In this document: positions 25,184 through 36,129 of the stretch, in pieces
Numbering within the stretch: the stretch's first letter is position 1
Layout: each line of letters opens with the position of its first letter
Source: Anthoceros angustus
Lineage: Eukaryota; Streptophyta; Anthocerotopsida; Anthocerotales; Anthocerotaceae
Length of the DNA: 64,000 bases
Direction of reading: 5' to 3'
NCBI GenBank assembly: GCA_010909165.1
Contig: VJWM01000296.1
Location: 1-64,000, forward strand
Program-made: the position numbers and the translations under genes
Notes under the pieces: generated by a model
Databases searched by the model: none
What the model was told of the DNA's origin: nothing
What the model saw: the letters and a program-made list of their open reading frames with translations, nothing else

Positions 25184-27688
25184 TCACAGTATACAGTCTT
25201 GATATGGCATATACCCTGCCCTCCTTAGCTCTGACTTGAGCGTCTCCAGGACTTCATACACGCCTGCCTGTTGTTGATGCCTACGGTCCCCGACCAGAAA
25301 AGTGTGGACCTCCTGCTCATGCTCGATCCAGCTCTGCCCAGGTTTCTTCCACGCACAAGCTTTGTCCCTCATTGCTCTCGTTTCATGTGCATGTTCCCAC
25401 ATTCCAGCATCCGTGTAGATATTGGACATTAGAACATACGCTGAAGCTTCTGTTGGCTCCAGGCCTACTGCATGATTGAACGCGTGCCTCCCCACCACCA
25501 CGTTGCCATGCTTTTGGCATGCACCAAGCAAACACAACCACAAGGGCAACTTTGGCTCCATGGGCATCTCCAGAATCAAGTCTTCAGCCTCTTTGAAACG
25601 TCCAGACCGACCAACAAGATCAATCGCACACACATAGTGCTCATGTTTTGCTACGATGCCATATTCTCTTGTCATGCTCTCAAAGTACGCCAATCCTTCA
25701 TCCACCAGACCAGCATGACTGCAGGCAGACAGAAGCGCCATGAATGTAACTCCATCTGGCTTCAGGCCCCTCTGACACATAGCATTGTAAAACTCTATAC
25801 TCTTCTGACAATCACCTTGCCGGGAATAGCCAGCAATCATTGCGGTCCATGAAACCACATCAGGCTGGGGAAGCAAGTCAAACACACGTTGTGCATCTAC
25901 CATGCTCCCACATTTTCCATAGGAATGAATCAGACTAGTTGCTATGGACAGACTGTTCTCAATTCCATCAGCAATCATAGTTTGATGGATTTGCTTGCAG
26001 GTATCCAAGGCTCCAGTGCTGCTGCACGCTTCTAGGACAGAAAGACATGTGGTCTCATCCAACTTTACTTCTGCCACTTGCATTTGCCTATAGGCCTGTA
26101 ACGCTTTTTGTCCCTCGCCTTGTGCGGCATATGCCGCGATCATTGCACTCCACGACACAACATCTCGGTGGGACAACCCATGGAATGCATGACATGCATC
26201 TGTAATACTCCCACACTTGGAGTACATACTAACCAAACTGTTCCCAACAAACACATCCGACTCTAAGCCCATAAGAGCAGCTTCAGCATGTAGTTTCCTC
26301 CCCTTCGCAAGTGACTGCACTTTTACGTATTGTCCATCGACAAGTGCACTTTCCTCTTTCTCTGCCAGGCTGCCACATGCTTGGAAAACGCTTACAAACG
26401 TTCGACTGTTGGGCTTGATGCCTTCTTCTTGCATTTGTGCATAAATCTGCAACCCTTGTTCTCCTTGTGCAAGCTGGGCATAAGCTGCAAGAATCGCATT
26501 CCATGCCACTACGTCGCGCTTGGACAAGCCATCAAAAACCAGCTGTGCATCCACAACGCTCCCACACTTTGCATACATGCTAACCAGGCTGCTACCAACG
26601 TAGGTGTTTGAACCATAGCCTAGTGAAGCAGCTACCGCATGAATCTCCTTCCCTGTTTCCAGGGACTTCGATTTCAAACGTTGCGTCTCACTCTTCTCCA
26701 CCTCTGCGAGAGTGCTACACGCTTGCAGAACACTTGACAAGGTCCAAGCATCTGGCTTAACTCCCTCTTTCTGCATTTGATAAAACATTCGCAGAGCCTT
26801 GTCTGCTCCTTGCTCCTGCTGAGCGTATGCTACAAGCATTGCATTCCATGAGACCACGTCCCGCTTACGCAGGCTGTCAAAAACCTCTTCTGCATCCACG
26901 ATACTGCCACATTTTGCATACATACTAACCAGAGTATTGCGCACAAAGACATCAAACTCGAAGCCATACTTCACAGCATCAGCATGAATTCGCTTGCCCA
27001 TCTCTAGGTCCTCCATCCTACCACACACCTTGAGTAAGCTGACAAAGGTATAGTTGTTGGGCTGGACACCTGATTCCTGCATCTGCTGGTAGCAGACCAG
27101 AGCCTCTCTACATTGCCCAGCATTGCCAAACCCAGAAATGAGAGCCGTCCAGGAAAAAACTGCTGGCTTCGACAACCTTTGAAACACACGAAGACCGTCT
27201 GCCAGGCTTCCGCAGTTGATGAGCGTGGTCACAATGAAGTCGCCCAAAGCCCTGTCTGACTCCAGTCCATGCTTTGCAATATGAGCACAAACCCGCTTCG
27301 CCTCCACGATTGCCTTCCTCTTCATACACGCCTGCAAAAGGCTTCTGTACACTGCCACCGGAGGCACACAACCCCGCTGATCCATGGACAACAAGACATC
27401 CAGCGCCCCATCAATCTTTCCATCCTTGCACAAATTGTCTACTTCACGCACCACGCTCCCTCGCTTAGGACCCATCCGAGCAGGATTCCGGCTGCTGAGC
27501 AAGACAGGCTCTGTACCCCAGTTCTCCCTGCACTCCGGAGGCCTCGGTCCATGCTGCAGGCCCGGTGCCACAGACTGGCTTGAAGTCGAAATTTCCCGGT
27601 AACAGACACATGGTAATGGGCAGATGAGAGTCATTTTGTCTGGCCTCGCCGCATCTAGCCTCCTTGCACTTCTCTTTGAAGAGATCAC
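25184..27688 (-). CDS. PLS-class pentatricopeptide repeat protein, E+ type
   Basis: Intronless, 834 aa. The N-terminus (MISSKRSARRLDAARPDKMT) is basic and Ser-rich and fits organelle import. From about residue 75 there are repeated P, L and S motifs (for example DVVSWNAMLVAYAQQEQ, FVRNTLVSMYAKCGSIVDAE, GVKPDAWTLSSVLQACSTL), followed by E-type motifs (HYVCAIDLVGRSGRFKEAED, ASAYVLMSNIYTDAGMWEHA) and a PG box (KKPGQSWIE). The protein stops at GYMPYQDCIL, just where a DYW deaminase domain would continue, so no HxE/CxxC cytidine deaminase site is present. PLS PPR proteins direct C-to-U editing of plastid or mitochondrial RNA; this one would need a partner deaminase. Two L-type repeats are followed by long linkers with Lys/Glu (SETQRLKSKSLETGK; SALVDGQYVKVQSLAKGRK). 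Confidence 0.93.
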   Translation of the reverse strand: MISSKRSARRLDAARPDKMTLICPLPCVCYREISTSSQSVAPGLQHGPRPPECRENWGTEPVLLSSRNPARMGPKRGSVVREVDNLCKDGKIDGALDVLLSMDQRGCVPPVAVYRSLLQACMKRKAIVEAKRVCAHIAKHGLESDRALGDFIVTTLINCGSLADGLRVFQRLSKPAVFSWTALISGFGNAGQCREALVCYQQMQESGVQPNNYTFVSLLKVCGRMEDLEMGKRIHADAVKYGFEFDVFVRNTLVSMYAKCGSIVDAEEVFDSLRKRDVVSWNAMLVAYAQQEQGADKALRMFYQMQKEGVKPDAWTLSSVLQACSTLAEVEKSETQRLKSKSLETGKEIHAVAASLGYGSNTYVGSSLVSMYAKCGSVVDAQLVFDGLSKRDVVAWNAILAAYAQLAQGEQGLQIYAQMQEEGIKPNSRTFVSVFQACGSLAEKEESALVDGQYVKVQSLAKGRKLHAEAALMGLESDVFVGNSLVSMYSKCGSITDACHAFHGLSHRDVVSWSAMIAAYAAQGEGQKALQAYRQMQVAEVKLDETTCLSVLEACSSTGALDTCKQIHQTMIADGIENSLSIATSLIHSYGKCGSMVDAQRVFDLLPQPDVVSWTAMIAGYSRQGDCQKSIEFYNAMCQRGLKPDGVTFMALLSACSHAGLVDEGLAYFESMTREYGIVAKHEHYVCAIDLVGRSGRFKEAEDLILEMPMEPKLPLWLCLLGACQKHGNVVVGRHAFNHAVGLEPTEASAYVLMSNIYTDAGMWEHAHETRAMRDKACAWKKPGQSWIEHEQEVHTFLVGDRRHQQQAGVYEVLETLKSELRRAGYMPYQDCIL

Positions 27689-28549
27689 ACGTATGCAAAC
27701 TTGAAAGGCATAGCCGTATATGACCTTCCACCGTGCTTTCAGCGAACGTGTTACCTACCTGTCCTACTACTCCAAGTCCCCGAACAGCGGAAGAAGGCAC
27801 GAACCACGAATCAGGAATCACAACAGCGCATCCCATATCATGTATCACGATTTTGGAATCGCGAATCATGAACCATGAAACACGTTGGTATTCATATACG
27901 GTATTCATTGCTCAAATGCAGTTCCCTTCACAGACGCTCAAAAATATGGAAGCAAGTGCACCGTTCACTTAGCCTTGCTAATTGATATGCACACGTGGAT
28001 GATGGGCAATGGCAAGCTTCTCAGCTCCAGTATGTCGTGCATACGTTAGCAGGGAAGCTGCTGCGAGAACCATTTTCCACACAACCCAAGTCAATAGCCC
28101 TTGTGCAACCACAGAGACCCCATACAGCCTGCTGAAAAACGTACCCCGGGAACGAACGAGATACTGCTGATGAACGAGCCTCAACCACTTCAATGCAAAA
28201 CTTCCACCACATTGGAGTCAGGATTGGGTGACACCCCCAGGCCATATGACACCAGGACTGTTGCTGTGGTGATCAACATCAACGCATTTCCCGTTTTACT
28301 GTACAGTAGGACTGAGCAAAAGAAGAAAAACAAGCAAACCCTTGATCATGTTTGAGACATCAACGAAATAAGTAGATCGCATACTACTTCGCCATAATCC
28401 TTGTGATCTTCCACAAGTATAGAAGCCTTTCTTGTGGGTAGATGGGGTTCAAACTTCAACCCATCTACCCCACAAGGAAGGCTTCCATATTAAAGCTTCT
28501 TATTTTTAACCAAGCGGCCTTTGCAGCAACGGTACTTAGAGTTTCATCA
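27689..28549. other. Intergenic upstream of the PPR gene
   Basis: Probable promoter of the PPR gene and unremarkable sequence. An inverted pair around tagatggg-gttc / ggttgaagtttgaac at about 28430-28490 is short. No gene is recognised. Confidence 0.5.
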
Positions 28550-28962
28550 GGAGGTTTTTGCAAAGTAACGGCTTGATTAACAAAGAAGAACAATTAAGAG
28601 TCTATATCATGAATAGGTGCAACGAACAATTAAGAGTCTATATCATGAATAGGTGCAACGGTTCAAGATGAAGAGGTGTCATGCAGAAAACCTAACGAGG
28701 TTTTTGCAAAGTAACGGCTTGATTAACAAAGAAGAACAATTAAGAGTCTATGTCATGAATTAAGAGTCTATGTCATGAATAGGTGCAACGGTTCAAGATG
28801 AAGAGGTGTCATGCAGAAAACCTAACGAGGTTTTTGCAAAGTAACGGCTTGATTAACAAAGAAGAACAATTAAGAGTCTATGTCATGAATTAAGAGTCTA
28901 TGTCATGAATAGGTGCAACGGTTCAAGATGAAGAGGTGTCATGCAGAAAACCTAACGAACTA
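28550..28962. repeat. Tandem repeat, three units of about 130-146 bases
   Basis: Units start with ggtttttgcaaagtaacggc at 28553, 28699 and 28829 and end gcagaaaacctaacga. Inside units, smaller duplications of aattaagagtctatgtcatg vary the length. Confidence 0.9.
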
Positions 28963-28970
28963 ACGAAAAT

Positions 28971-29175
28971 GTAAAATAATGTACCTCGCTAATGTGCCCT
29001 AACATGCTCAATGCTGAGTGCATCTCTATTTCTACACTCCCACTCGCACCAAAATCATTGGAGTTTGAATATAACGTAAAATAATGCACCTCACTAATGT
29101 GCCCTAACATCTCAATGCTGGGTGCGTCTCTATTTCTATACTCCCACTCGCACAAAAAGCATTGGAGTTTGAATA
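28971..29175. repeat. Tandem duplication, 2 x 105 bases
   Basis: gtaaaataatg...gagtttgaatata occurs at 28971 and 29076 with a few differences. It lies on the 3' side of a minus-strand copia end and may be part of its LTR or flank. Confidence 0.85.
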
Positions 29176-29199
29176 TATTTCCAGAATCTAAGATACGAC

Positions 29200-29410
29200 T
29201 TCACATTCGTGATAGTGGGATTTTCTTTAAGAAAAATAACTTCTCCCACTGATTTGTAAGAGAATTCTTTAGTCTTTAACATTAATGCCAAACTTCACTG
29301 TCTTGATTTCTTGAACTTTTAAACACACACAAACTACGAATCCCTCTAAATGTTTGTAATGTAGATATTTGGGCACAGATTTTGTCAACACATCATAAAC
29401 CTCTGCCCGA
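29200..29410 (-). mobile_element. Ty1/copia 3' fragment (end of RNase H)
   Basis: Minus strand 29408-29290 reads like the last residues of a copia polyprotein (DVLTKSVPKYLHYKHLEG), followed by a purine-rich tract (cagtgggagaag) near 29250, as expected before a 3' LTR. Only about 200 bases are recognisable. It is unlike the element at the window start in sequence and orientation. Confidence 0.65.
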
Positions 29411-30024
29411 AAGGGCCCTGCTGCCTAGGCTTGCGATACCTCTATAGAAAAGAGTAAGTAGGTAGTTAATAGGTCTCACGCAGATGACTTGCCCAATATT
29501 GCGATGATATTAGGTACCCCATGTTACGGTGATCAGAAAGAACGAGAGTCCTCACGCCCGAGGTCTGTGTGTACATACATGAAATACATATTGCTTTTGC
29601 CAAACTCATTACATACTATTTTCGAACTTTAAGGAATGCTAAAATCCTGTAGCTTTTGCAATGGGTCGTGCTTGGGTGCAAAGTCTCCGCAGGAGGACGT
29701 CACATGGTATGCAAGAATGCTAATGGCAATGACGAAGCCACAATCTGACGCATTTGCTCCAATGCGAGGTAGCGTCATCTCAGAGAACTAAAGTCCTGAA
29801 GACCTGAAACTACGAGTAAACCTACAAGTGAAGAATTAGGGGACGGCAAAAACCCACCCGGTTAGAAACTCGTGGCTTCACAGCAGGACAAGCATGTTGC
29901 CATAAATCGATCCCGGCAAGATGTAAATCCATGTGCATCGTTGATCAGCTACCATGTGGAGAAGTCTGAGCAGTCAGAGACAAATTTGTCCATCCAGCTC
30001 CTGCTACAGCTTCAGCTGCCACAA
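29411..30024. other. Intergenic, no feature recognised
   Basis: Mixed-composition sequence, including the probable 3' UTR of the NDUFA6 gene. Confidence 0.5.
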
Positions 30025-30453
30025 TCACGGGGCCTTGTTGCTCTCATAGAAGCTTTTCAAGAAGGGAGACTCGCCGTGATCCGCCACCCCCAATTTGCTG
30101 GGATTAACCGAGCCCTCACGTCCCACCACATACTCGCTGATGAGGTGATGCCGTTGCTTGGCATGATCTAGACAGTACTGCAGCTGCTCCTCGCCCTTGT
30201 AGACTAGCATGTCCAGCACCAAAGGATTGCTCACATTCTGGTGCTTCCGGAATTCCGACGAGATCTTGGAGCGCAGCTCGCCTAAGCCGATAACCTCATC
30301 CAGATTGTAACGCTCCATGATGAAGGGCAGGCTGCGGCACACATCCCTGAAGAAATCCAGCGCGCGGCGCTTGGCCTCCGCCAGCGACTTGGAACTGGCC
30401 GGCGTGGAGGTCCTGCGCGCAGACGACAAAGAGGATCGCACGATGCTCGCCAT
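30025..30453 (-). CDS. NDUFA6: Complex I subunit NDUFA6 (B14), LYR-type
   Basis: Intronless, 142 aa. After a Ser/Arg-rich start the protein reads SLAEAKRRALDFFRDVCRSL, then ERYNLDEV and DHAKQRHHLISEYVVG, the pattern of plant mitochondrial NADH dehydrogenase alpha-subcomplex subunit 6. It belongs to the LYR-motif family that binds the mitochondrial acyl carrier protein and sits in the matrix arm of complex I. The length is close to that of other plant members. It is divergent from the PRP3 gene with 169 bases between start codons, so they may share a promoter. Confidence 0.92.
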   Translation of the reverse strand: MASIVRSSLSSARRTSTPASSKSLAEAKRRALDFFRDVCRSLPFIMERYNLDEVIGLGELRSKISSEFRKHQNVSNPLVLDMLVYKGEEQLQYCLDHAKQRHHLISEYVVGREGSVNPSKLGVADHGESPFLKSFYESNKAP

Positions 30454-30622
30454 CTGCCTGTCTGCGACCTGGCGCGCCCTGCCGGTGAATTGATTCGACC
30501 CTCTTCCCCTTCCCTGCCCTGCTTGTTAACGAGACGATTTGGGGCTTCAGGGACTTATTAGTGCACTAGGGCACCGTGAGGTTTTCTTCACCGAGAAATT
30601 CCCGACGAGAGGCTCGGCCAGC

Positions 30623-33014
30623 ATGGGAATGAAGAGGAAGCAGGAGCGCGAGGACTCGGGATCCAGGATGGGCACCAAGAGGAAGCAGGAACCGGAGCAG
30701 GAGAAGGAGCAGGATGAGGTCCCTTCCGCCTCCAAGCGGAAGCGAGACGAGGTGGCCGCACCACCCGTGAGCAAGCCTGCCCCTGCGCCTCCGGCTCCGT
30801 CTTTGCAAGATGGGGCGCCGGCAGCGCAACCCGTCGTGCCGTCTCTGGATGCGCTGGCCAAAGCTAAGAGAGCATTGCAGCAGCAGAAGGAGCTGGCAGA
30901 GAAGATTAAGAAACTCAAGGGCTTTCCCAAGGTATCAACCTTTCTGTCTCGGAAGTAGCAACGATGTCGTGTTGCAGTTTCTTCGCTGCTATGGATTTTG
31001 AGCCCTGTGTGAGTATTTCAGCTATTTGGTTGCAGGTGTCCAAGCCTGCAGCGGATAAAACGGAATCCGGTGCGGTGTCCTCAGCTGCTCCGACCACATC
31101 AAATGCCATGGCATCTGGTCACGCTACCCTGCCCCTCCCTGCAAGCTTGGGGGGTGGAGCTTATGTGTCTGGCCTACCTGGCATTGTATCCAATATTGAG
31201 GCTGTCAAACGGGCACAAGACATCGTTAGCCGGATGGGATTCCCGCAGGCTCCAGGAACTATGCCCTTGATGGGATTAATGCCAGGTCAGGGAGATGACA
31301 TGGGATTGGGACTGTCTAAAACTGTGAAGGCTCCAGTCCTCCGCCTCGATGCCCAGGGAAGGGAAGTTGATGAGCGTGGGAATGTGATGGAACGACCAAA
31401 AATTTCTACCATCAGTACTCTCAAGGTAGTGGCTGTTCCTTGCATTCATATCCAATACACAGCAGTTTGGCACCAGCTCAAGCTGGATATGACAGAATCC
31501 ATGTCGTTTGCTTTTTCAGCTGTCATCTGGTGACAAGTAATCATAGTTTTGCAGGGTCAGGGTGACGTATTAGCTCACTCTGGTGCACATTGGCTCTTGC
31601 GAAGGTTAATATCAACAAGCGGAAGAAGGAGGCGTTTCAAATATTGAGGCCAGAATTGGAGGAGGATCCTGTTGACAACCCCTTCTTTGATGCTAGGATG
31701 GGTGTTGACAAGAAGAAGCTCATCCGTTCCAAAAAACCAACCTTTCAATTTGTTGAGGAGGGAAAATGGAGCAAACATGCAGAAATGTTGAGGCTCAGGG
31801 TACGTCTGTGATGATAGTCATGGCTATCTATGTTGGCATATTGGTTGTAGAAAGATTCTTCTGACTTGCCAAAGTTCTTTTTGTGCAGAATCAATTTGGG
31901 GAGGCTAAAGCGAAGGAAATCAAAGCAAAGCAGGCATCCTTGGCTAAAGCAAAGGCTGAAGCTGACGTGAATCCTAACCTCATTGAGTTGACAGAAAGGG
32001 CTCTGGTTAAGGAAGAAAAGAGCAAGGACCCGATTCCTGATGTGGAATGGTGGTACGTGCTGTCCTTCACAACCTCCTTGTGCTTTCCAGATGACCCGCA
32101 TGATTCTTCATTGCAAATATTTTGTTTTGGTGAGAGGCCTTCTCTGGAAATGCAGGGATGCTGTCCTGTTAACAAGTCACAGCTACCCGGATATTGACCG
32201 AGAGTGCAATGTGAGAGATGGGAAGATTACTATCTACGTTGAGCATCCTGTTCCCATTGAGCCACCGGCAGAATTAGCACCTCCACCTCCTCAGCCCTTG
32301 AAGCTTACCAAGAAGGAGCAGAAGAAGCTACGTACACAACGGCGGCTGGCTAAAGAGAAGGACAGGCAGGAGATGATACGTCAAGGGCTGCTTGAACCTC
32401 CGAAGCCAAAAGTAAAGATGAGTAATCTTATGAAGGTTTTAGGGGCTGAGGCAACACAGGATCCAACCAAACTTGAGTATGAAATCCAAAGTGCTGCTGC
32501 TGAGCGTGAGCAAGCACACACAGACAGGAATCTGGCTCGCAAGCTGACTCCTGCTGAGCGGCGGGAGAAGAAAGAGAAGAAGCTTTTCGATGATCCTCAT
32601 ACTTTAGAGACAATTGTCTCTGTTTATCGGGTGAATGACTTGTCTCACCCTCAGACTCGGTTTAAGGTGGATGTCAATGCACAAGAGAATCGGCTGACTG
32701 GATGTGTGGTCATATCGGATTCCATCTCAGTCATTGTTGTTGAGGGGGGGGCGAAGTCGATTAAGAGGTATGGTAAGTTGATGCTGCGGCGCATCAACTG
32801 GGCCACAGCTGTAAAAGAAGTGGAGGAAGGTGATGAGGACGCTCAACCTCGTGAGAACAAATGCGTCTTGGTTTGGCAGGGCAGTGTGGCCAAACCCAGT
32901 TTTGACAAGTTTCTTATTCAGACCTTCCGCTCTGATATTGCTGCAAGGAAGTACCTAGCTGATGCTGGAGTGGGACATTACTGGGACCTCTCATTGAACC
33001 ATATTGAGGAATAA
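30623..33014 (+). CDS. PRP3: U4/U6 snRNP splicing factor PRP3 (PRPF3)
   Basis: Exons 30623-30931, 31036-31425, 31605-31799, 31889-32052 and 32156-33014 join in phase to 638 aa. The upstream frame to 30539 has no ATG, so the start is at 30623. The N-terminus is rich in Lys, Glu and Pro. The PRP3 domain follows (NPFFDARMGVDKKKLI, KKPTFQFVEEGKWSKHAEML, PIPDVEWWDAVLL, LTKKEQKKLRTQRR, PPKPKVKMSNLMKVLGAEA, QDPTKLE). The C-terminal DUF1115-type domain contains ISVIVVEGGAKSIKRYGKLM, NKCVLVWQG and HYWDL. The protein is part of the U4/U6.U5 tri-snRNP in the nucleus. The N-terminal PWI domain of animal PRPF3 is not seen. Confidence 0.93.
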
Positions 33015-33841
33015 AAGCACAACAGGCTCGCTGGAAGTAAGCGTTTTCTTGGATTGCATGAAGCCCGAACCTTTGGCATAGAATTAAACTAGTAAGTGGA
33101 AGGCATCAATTGTTTAAAACTTGTATGTCCTGTTTGCAGACTGTTGAACTGATGGCTAACATCAACTTGTCTCTGATATGACCAAAGTTTGGAGTTGGGA
33201 CATACCGAGTGGCTGACAAAGTGCTCAGGGCCTTTTCCTATGTCTTCTGTCTGGTGAGTAATAACTTTTCTAATAGATTCAAAGAGACGTTTTCCATTAA
33301 TCACGAACAAATTGTTTCATATTAAATAACAGCTGTTGGCTGTTCCATTGAATGTGTACAAGGGATTCTGCCTTTGGTGTACTACATTTCCTTGGTGTAC
33401 CAGAATGATGAGCATAGTACTTCGGGCGCGGCCCAGCTCTGATGGATGTGGAGGGCGGATTCAAGTTTTGAACTCCTTGCAGCGCACTTGCTAGATTGTT
33501 ATCTCAATAATCAGTTAGACTTTACAGGTATGTCAGGATGTGCCTTAGAAGGATGTTTTGTAACATGTTGATGTGGGCAAATGCCTACAGTGAGGTCGCA
33601 GCCTGCGGCTTACACAGTTTGCCCATGCAATCTACAAATTGCCTACTGAACTATACTAGGAAAAGACCACCGAGTCCAACTCACTGGACGTTCGCCACCA
33701 CGACTCGCACTAACCCTTTATATACATAAAAGGAAAATAGAGCCATGCGAACTACGCACTCAGCCTTTCGTTTTCGCGCTCAAGGAGCTACGACCGACCA
33801 ACGAAATGATCCCTTCAGACACCACACGGCCGTGCACAACA
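33015..33841. other. Intergenic between convergent PRP3 and PBG1
   Basis: 3' flanks of two convergent genes; no further gene is recognised. Confidence 0.5.
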
Positions 33842-34603
33842 TTACCATGTACCTTCCGCTCCAGCTGAGGGATTTGTGAATGCCTTCAAGTCCCAGTTTG
33901 TTTTCAAAGCAAAAGGTTCAGACATGGTAACCTCCTTCTCCGTGATGTTTGCCACCTGAAACTTGTTGATGGATGACCTATCCCGGTAAAGCAGCACAAG
34001 CAGACACTTCTGCAGCAGCTGGACTCCTTCCTCAAGAGTCAAGTCCGGCCGCCACTCCTTGCGAAAAATGGGCCGGGCCAGATGGTTCCCAAAACCAGTG
34101 GCGACATGATCATCCTCATAATGAACGCCAATCATGCTCACCACTCCAAGATGCTTCACTCCGTTCTTCACCCCACCAAGTACCAAGCTATTCCAGAGAG
34201 GATCAAACTTGTTGCGTCTATTGTACATAACCCTGTTCAAGTAATTGTGGACCTCTTTGGGGCCCAAGCTGTTCCCATCATCCCACATCTGATCATCCAG
34301 GACGAGCTCATCCAGTAATTCACAAATCTGCTGAAAATCACTGACCTCCCCGGAGGCCCCAATCAAAACATGTTTCCCAACAGCTTTTAACCGGCTGACG
34401 CTCTTGTATCTCAGAGTGGAGCCGTATGACCCCGCAGTATCCGCCGCGATCAAGACGCCATCCTTGTACTTGATCCCAAGCACAGAAGTTCCTGTGACAT
34501 ATGGAGTCTGCGTGTGCCCCACTGGAGTAGCAGGTGTCAGGCTGAACTTTCCAGGCCCCCCGACCACGGCCTCACCCACATACGGAGCCTGTGCATTAGC
34601 CAT
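33842..34603 (-). CDS. PBG1: 20S proteasome subunit beta-7 (PBG1/PSMB4 type)
   Basis: Intronless, 253 aa. An N-terminal propeptide ends before TQTPYVTGTSVLGIKYKDGV, the usual mature start of this non-catalytic beta subunit. The core has LIAADTAGSYGSTLRYKSVS, a GASGEVSDFQ segment and LGVVSMIGVHYEDDHVATGF. The subunit forms part of the beta ring of the 20S core but lacks the active-site arrangement of beta1, 2 and 5. The absence of introns is notable since other plant copies known to me have several, but the protein looks complete, so a retrogene origin is possible. Confidence 0.95.
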   Translation of the reverse strand: MANAQAPYVGEAVVGGPGKFSLTPATPVGHTQTPYVTGTSVLGIKYKDGVLIAADTAGSYGSTLRYKSVSRLKAVGKHVLIGASGEVSDFQQICELLDELVLDDQMWDDGNSLGPKEVHNYLNRVMYNRRNKFDPLWNSLVLGGVKNGVKHLGVVSMIGVHYEDDHVATGFGNHLARPIFRKEWRPDLTLEEGVQLLQKCLLVLLYRDRSSINKFQVANITEKEVTMSEPFALKTNWDLKAFTNPSAGAEGTW

Positions 34604-35366
34604 TGCCCCGTTCCCCTACACACACAGCTCAGATTAGAGGGCCAAACACACAGTCGAAAGCCGCTGCAACTGAGATCAGCAACGAGAACTGAAAACCTAC
34701 AACGCTGATCGGGGGCCCGTCCACCAAGCGCGGGAGAAAATCGACAGCCCACTTCGCACACCGACGGCAAATGAACTGATAAATTAGGGCCAATTTTAGG
34801 GTATGGAGCTTCCATAAAGGTTATCAAGCTCGCATCCAAGATTTGGCTCAGCCAAAAAAAAGGAAACTCCGTCACTTTGCGTGCCTCCTTCAGGCAAGTG
34901 CAAGTTTGAGCCTCACTCTAGACATGTTTCCTTGAATCATGCCTTGCTTGCGTGTCAAGGAAACCCGCAGTTCTGAGAACATGCCTCAACACACCTGCTT
35001 ATCTTCCGTTGATCCGCAGAGCTTTGATACAGCTACAAGCTACAACCGCGCTGGCGTGAATGGCAAATGCGCAGGTGTGTTAATCCTGTTCTAACATGCT
35101 CCTGACGACGTCCATTGTGAGAGGCTTTGTTACCAAGGGTCCACGAGATCTCAGATTCAAGGTCTGAGCTTTTCAGGAATTCTAAGACAGCCGAGTGCTG
35201 AATCCGTTCCTCGCTGGAACTGCTTATGCTTCCCAGACGCAAAGCGGGTGCAGCTTCTTGTGCTAAAGGTGCAGCTTCTGGTAGCGCGCTGTGGGCTTCA
35301 GCTGCCGGACTCGCATCTGTGCTCTTGGGTGGGGAAAATCGCGGAGGGATCTTCAGGCGGAAGAGC
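34604..35366. other. Intergenic between divergent PBG1 and ORMDL
   Basis: Promoters of both genes. A frame from 35226 to 35366 stays open into ORMDL, see that entry. Nothing else is recognised. Confidence 0.5.
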
Positions 35367-36129
35367 ATGACGGACAAGAGCACTCTGCACAGGCTGGGAA
35401 CGAGGCAGGATGCCTTGGTCGTGGGGGATCTTTACGTGAAGACGGTGCCTCCACCTGATTCGAATAAGAACACCTCTTGGTTTCTGTACCCCGGCGTGTG
35501 GAGCATATACATCATAATCATCTTCGTGACCTGGCTCACCATTTTCTCAGTGTTCAGTGTGGAGGCAGGCTCTGCCTGGAGCATTGTTAACCTCATCCAT
35601 GCTGCTGTGAGTGACCCTCCAGGGCTTGCTGCCCTAGTGACATTTCTGCATGCAGCTGCCCTGCCCTAGCTGAGCCTTGCGTTGCCTTACCCTGTGTGAC
35701 GTGATGATCAGGTGACATACCGATGTTTCCACTGGAAGAAGGGCACACCCTTTGCAGAAGACCAGGGGGAGTATAGCATGCTCACGTGGTGGGAGCAAGT
35801 GGATAATGGGAGGCAGTTAACTCGCAACAGGAAGTTTCTGACTGTAGTACCTGTTGTTCTGTAAGTGCCCCTCGTTGTATGTTGTTTGCAGGGACTCAGC
35901 GTTAGCTTGAACGAATTTCTGAGAGCTCGTTATGGTACCTGATCTCGTGCCTGACCTTCCCTGCCCTCTTACCCTCCTGTGTAGGTACTTGATTGCATGT
36001 CATACCACAGACTACAGGATGCCTTGGCTCATCCCGAACACCATTGCAGTATTTGTGATGGAGGTGGCAAAGGTTCCCAACATGCACCGAGTCCGGATTT
36101 TTGGAATAAATTCGGATTCCCCGACATAA
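35367..36129 (+). CDS. ORM: ORMDL sphingolipid-synthesis regulator
   Basis: Exons 35367-35606, 35712-35860 and 35985-36129 join in phase to 177 aa. The ORMDL family runs from LYVKTVPPPDSNKNTSWFLY through hydrophobic segments (VWSIYIIIIFVTWLTIFSVF), TYRCFHWKKGTPFAEDQGEY, LTWWEQVDNGRQLTRNRKFL, VPVVLYLIAC and VRIFGIN. These ER membrane proteins bind and restrain serine palmitoyltransferase. Family members usually start close to the YVK segment; here the ATG at 35367 adds about 22 residues, and an in-frame ATG at 35226 would add 47 more. I prefer 35367, with low certainty. The last segment (MPWLIPNTIAVFVMEVAK) is diverged. Confidence 0.9.

Noticed and set aside
28550-29175. Regular repeats considered as a CRISPR-like array
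   Set aside because: The genome is a plant nuclear one; units are direct tandem duplications without unique spacers.
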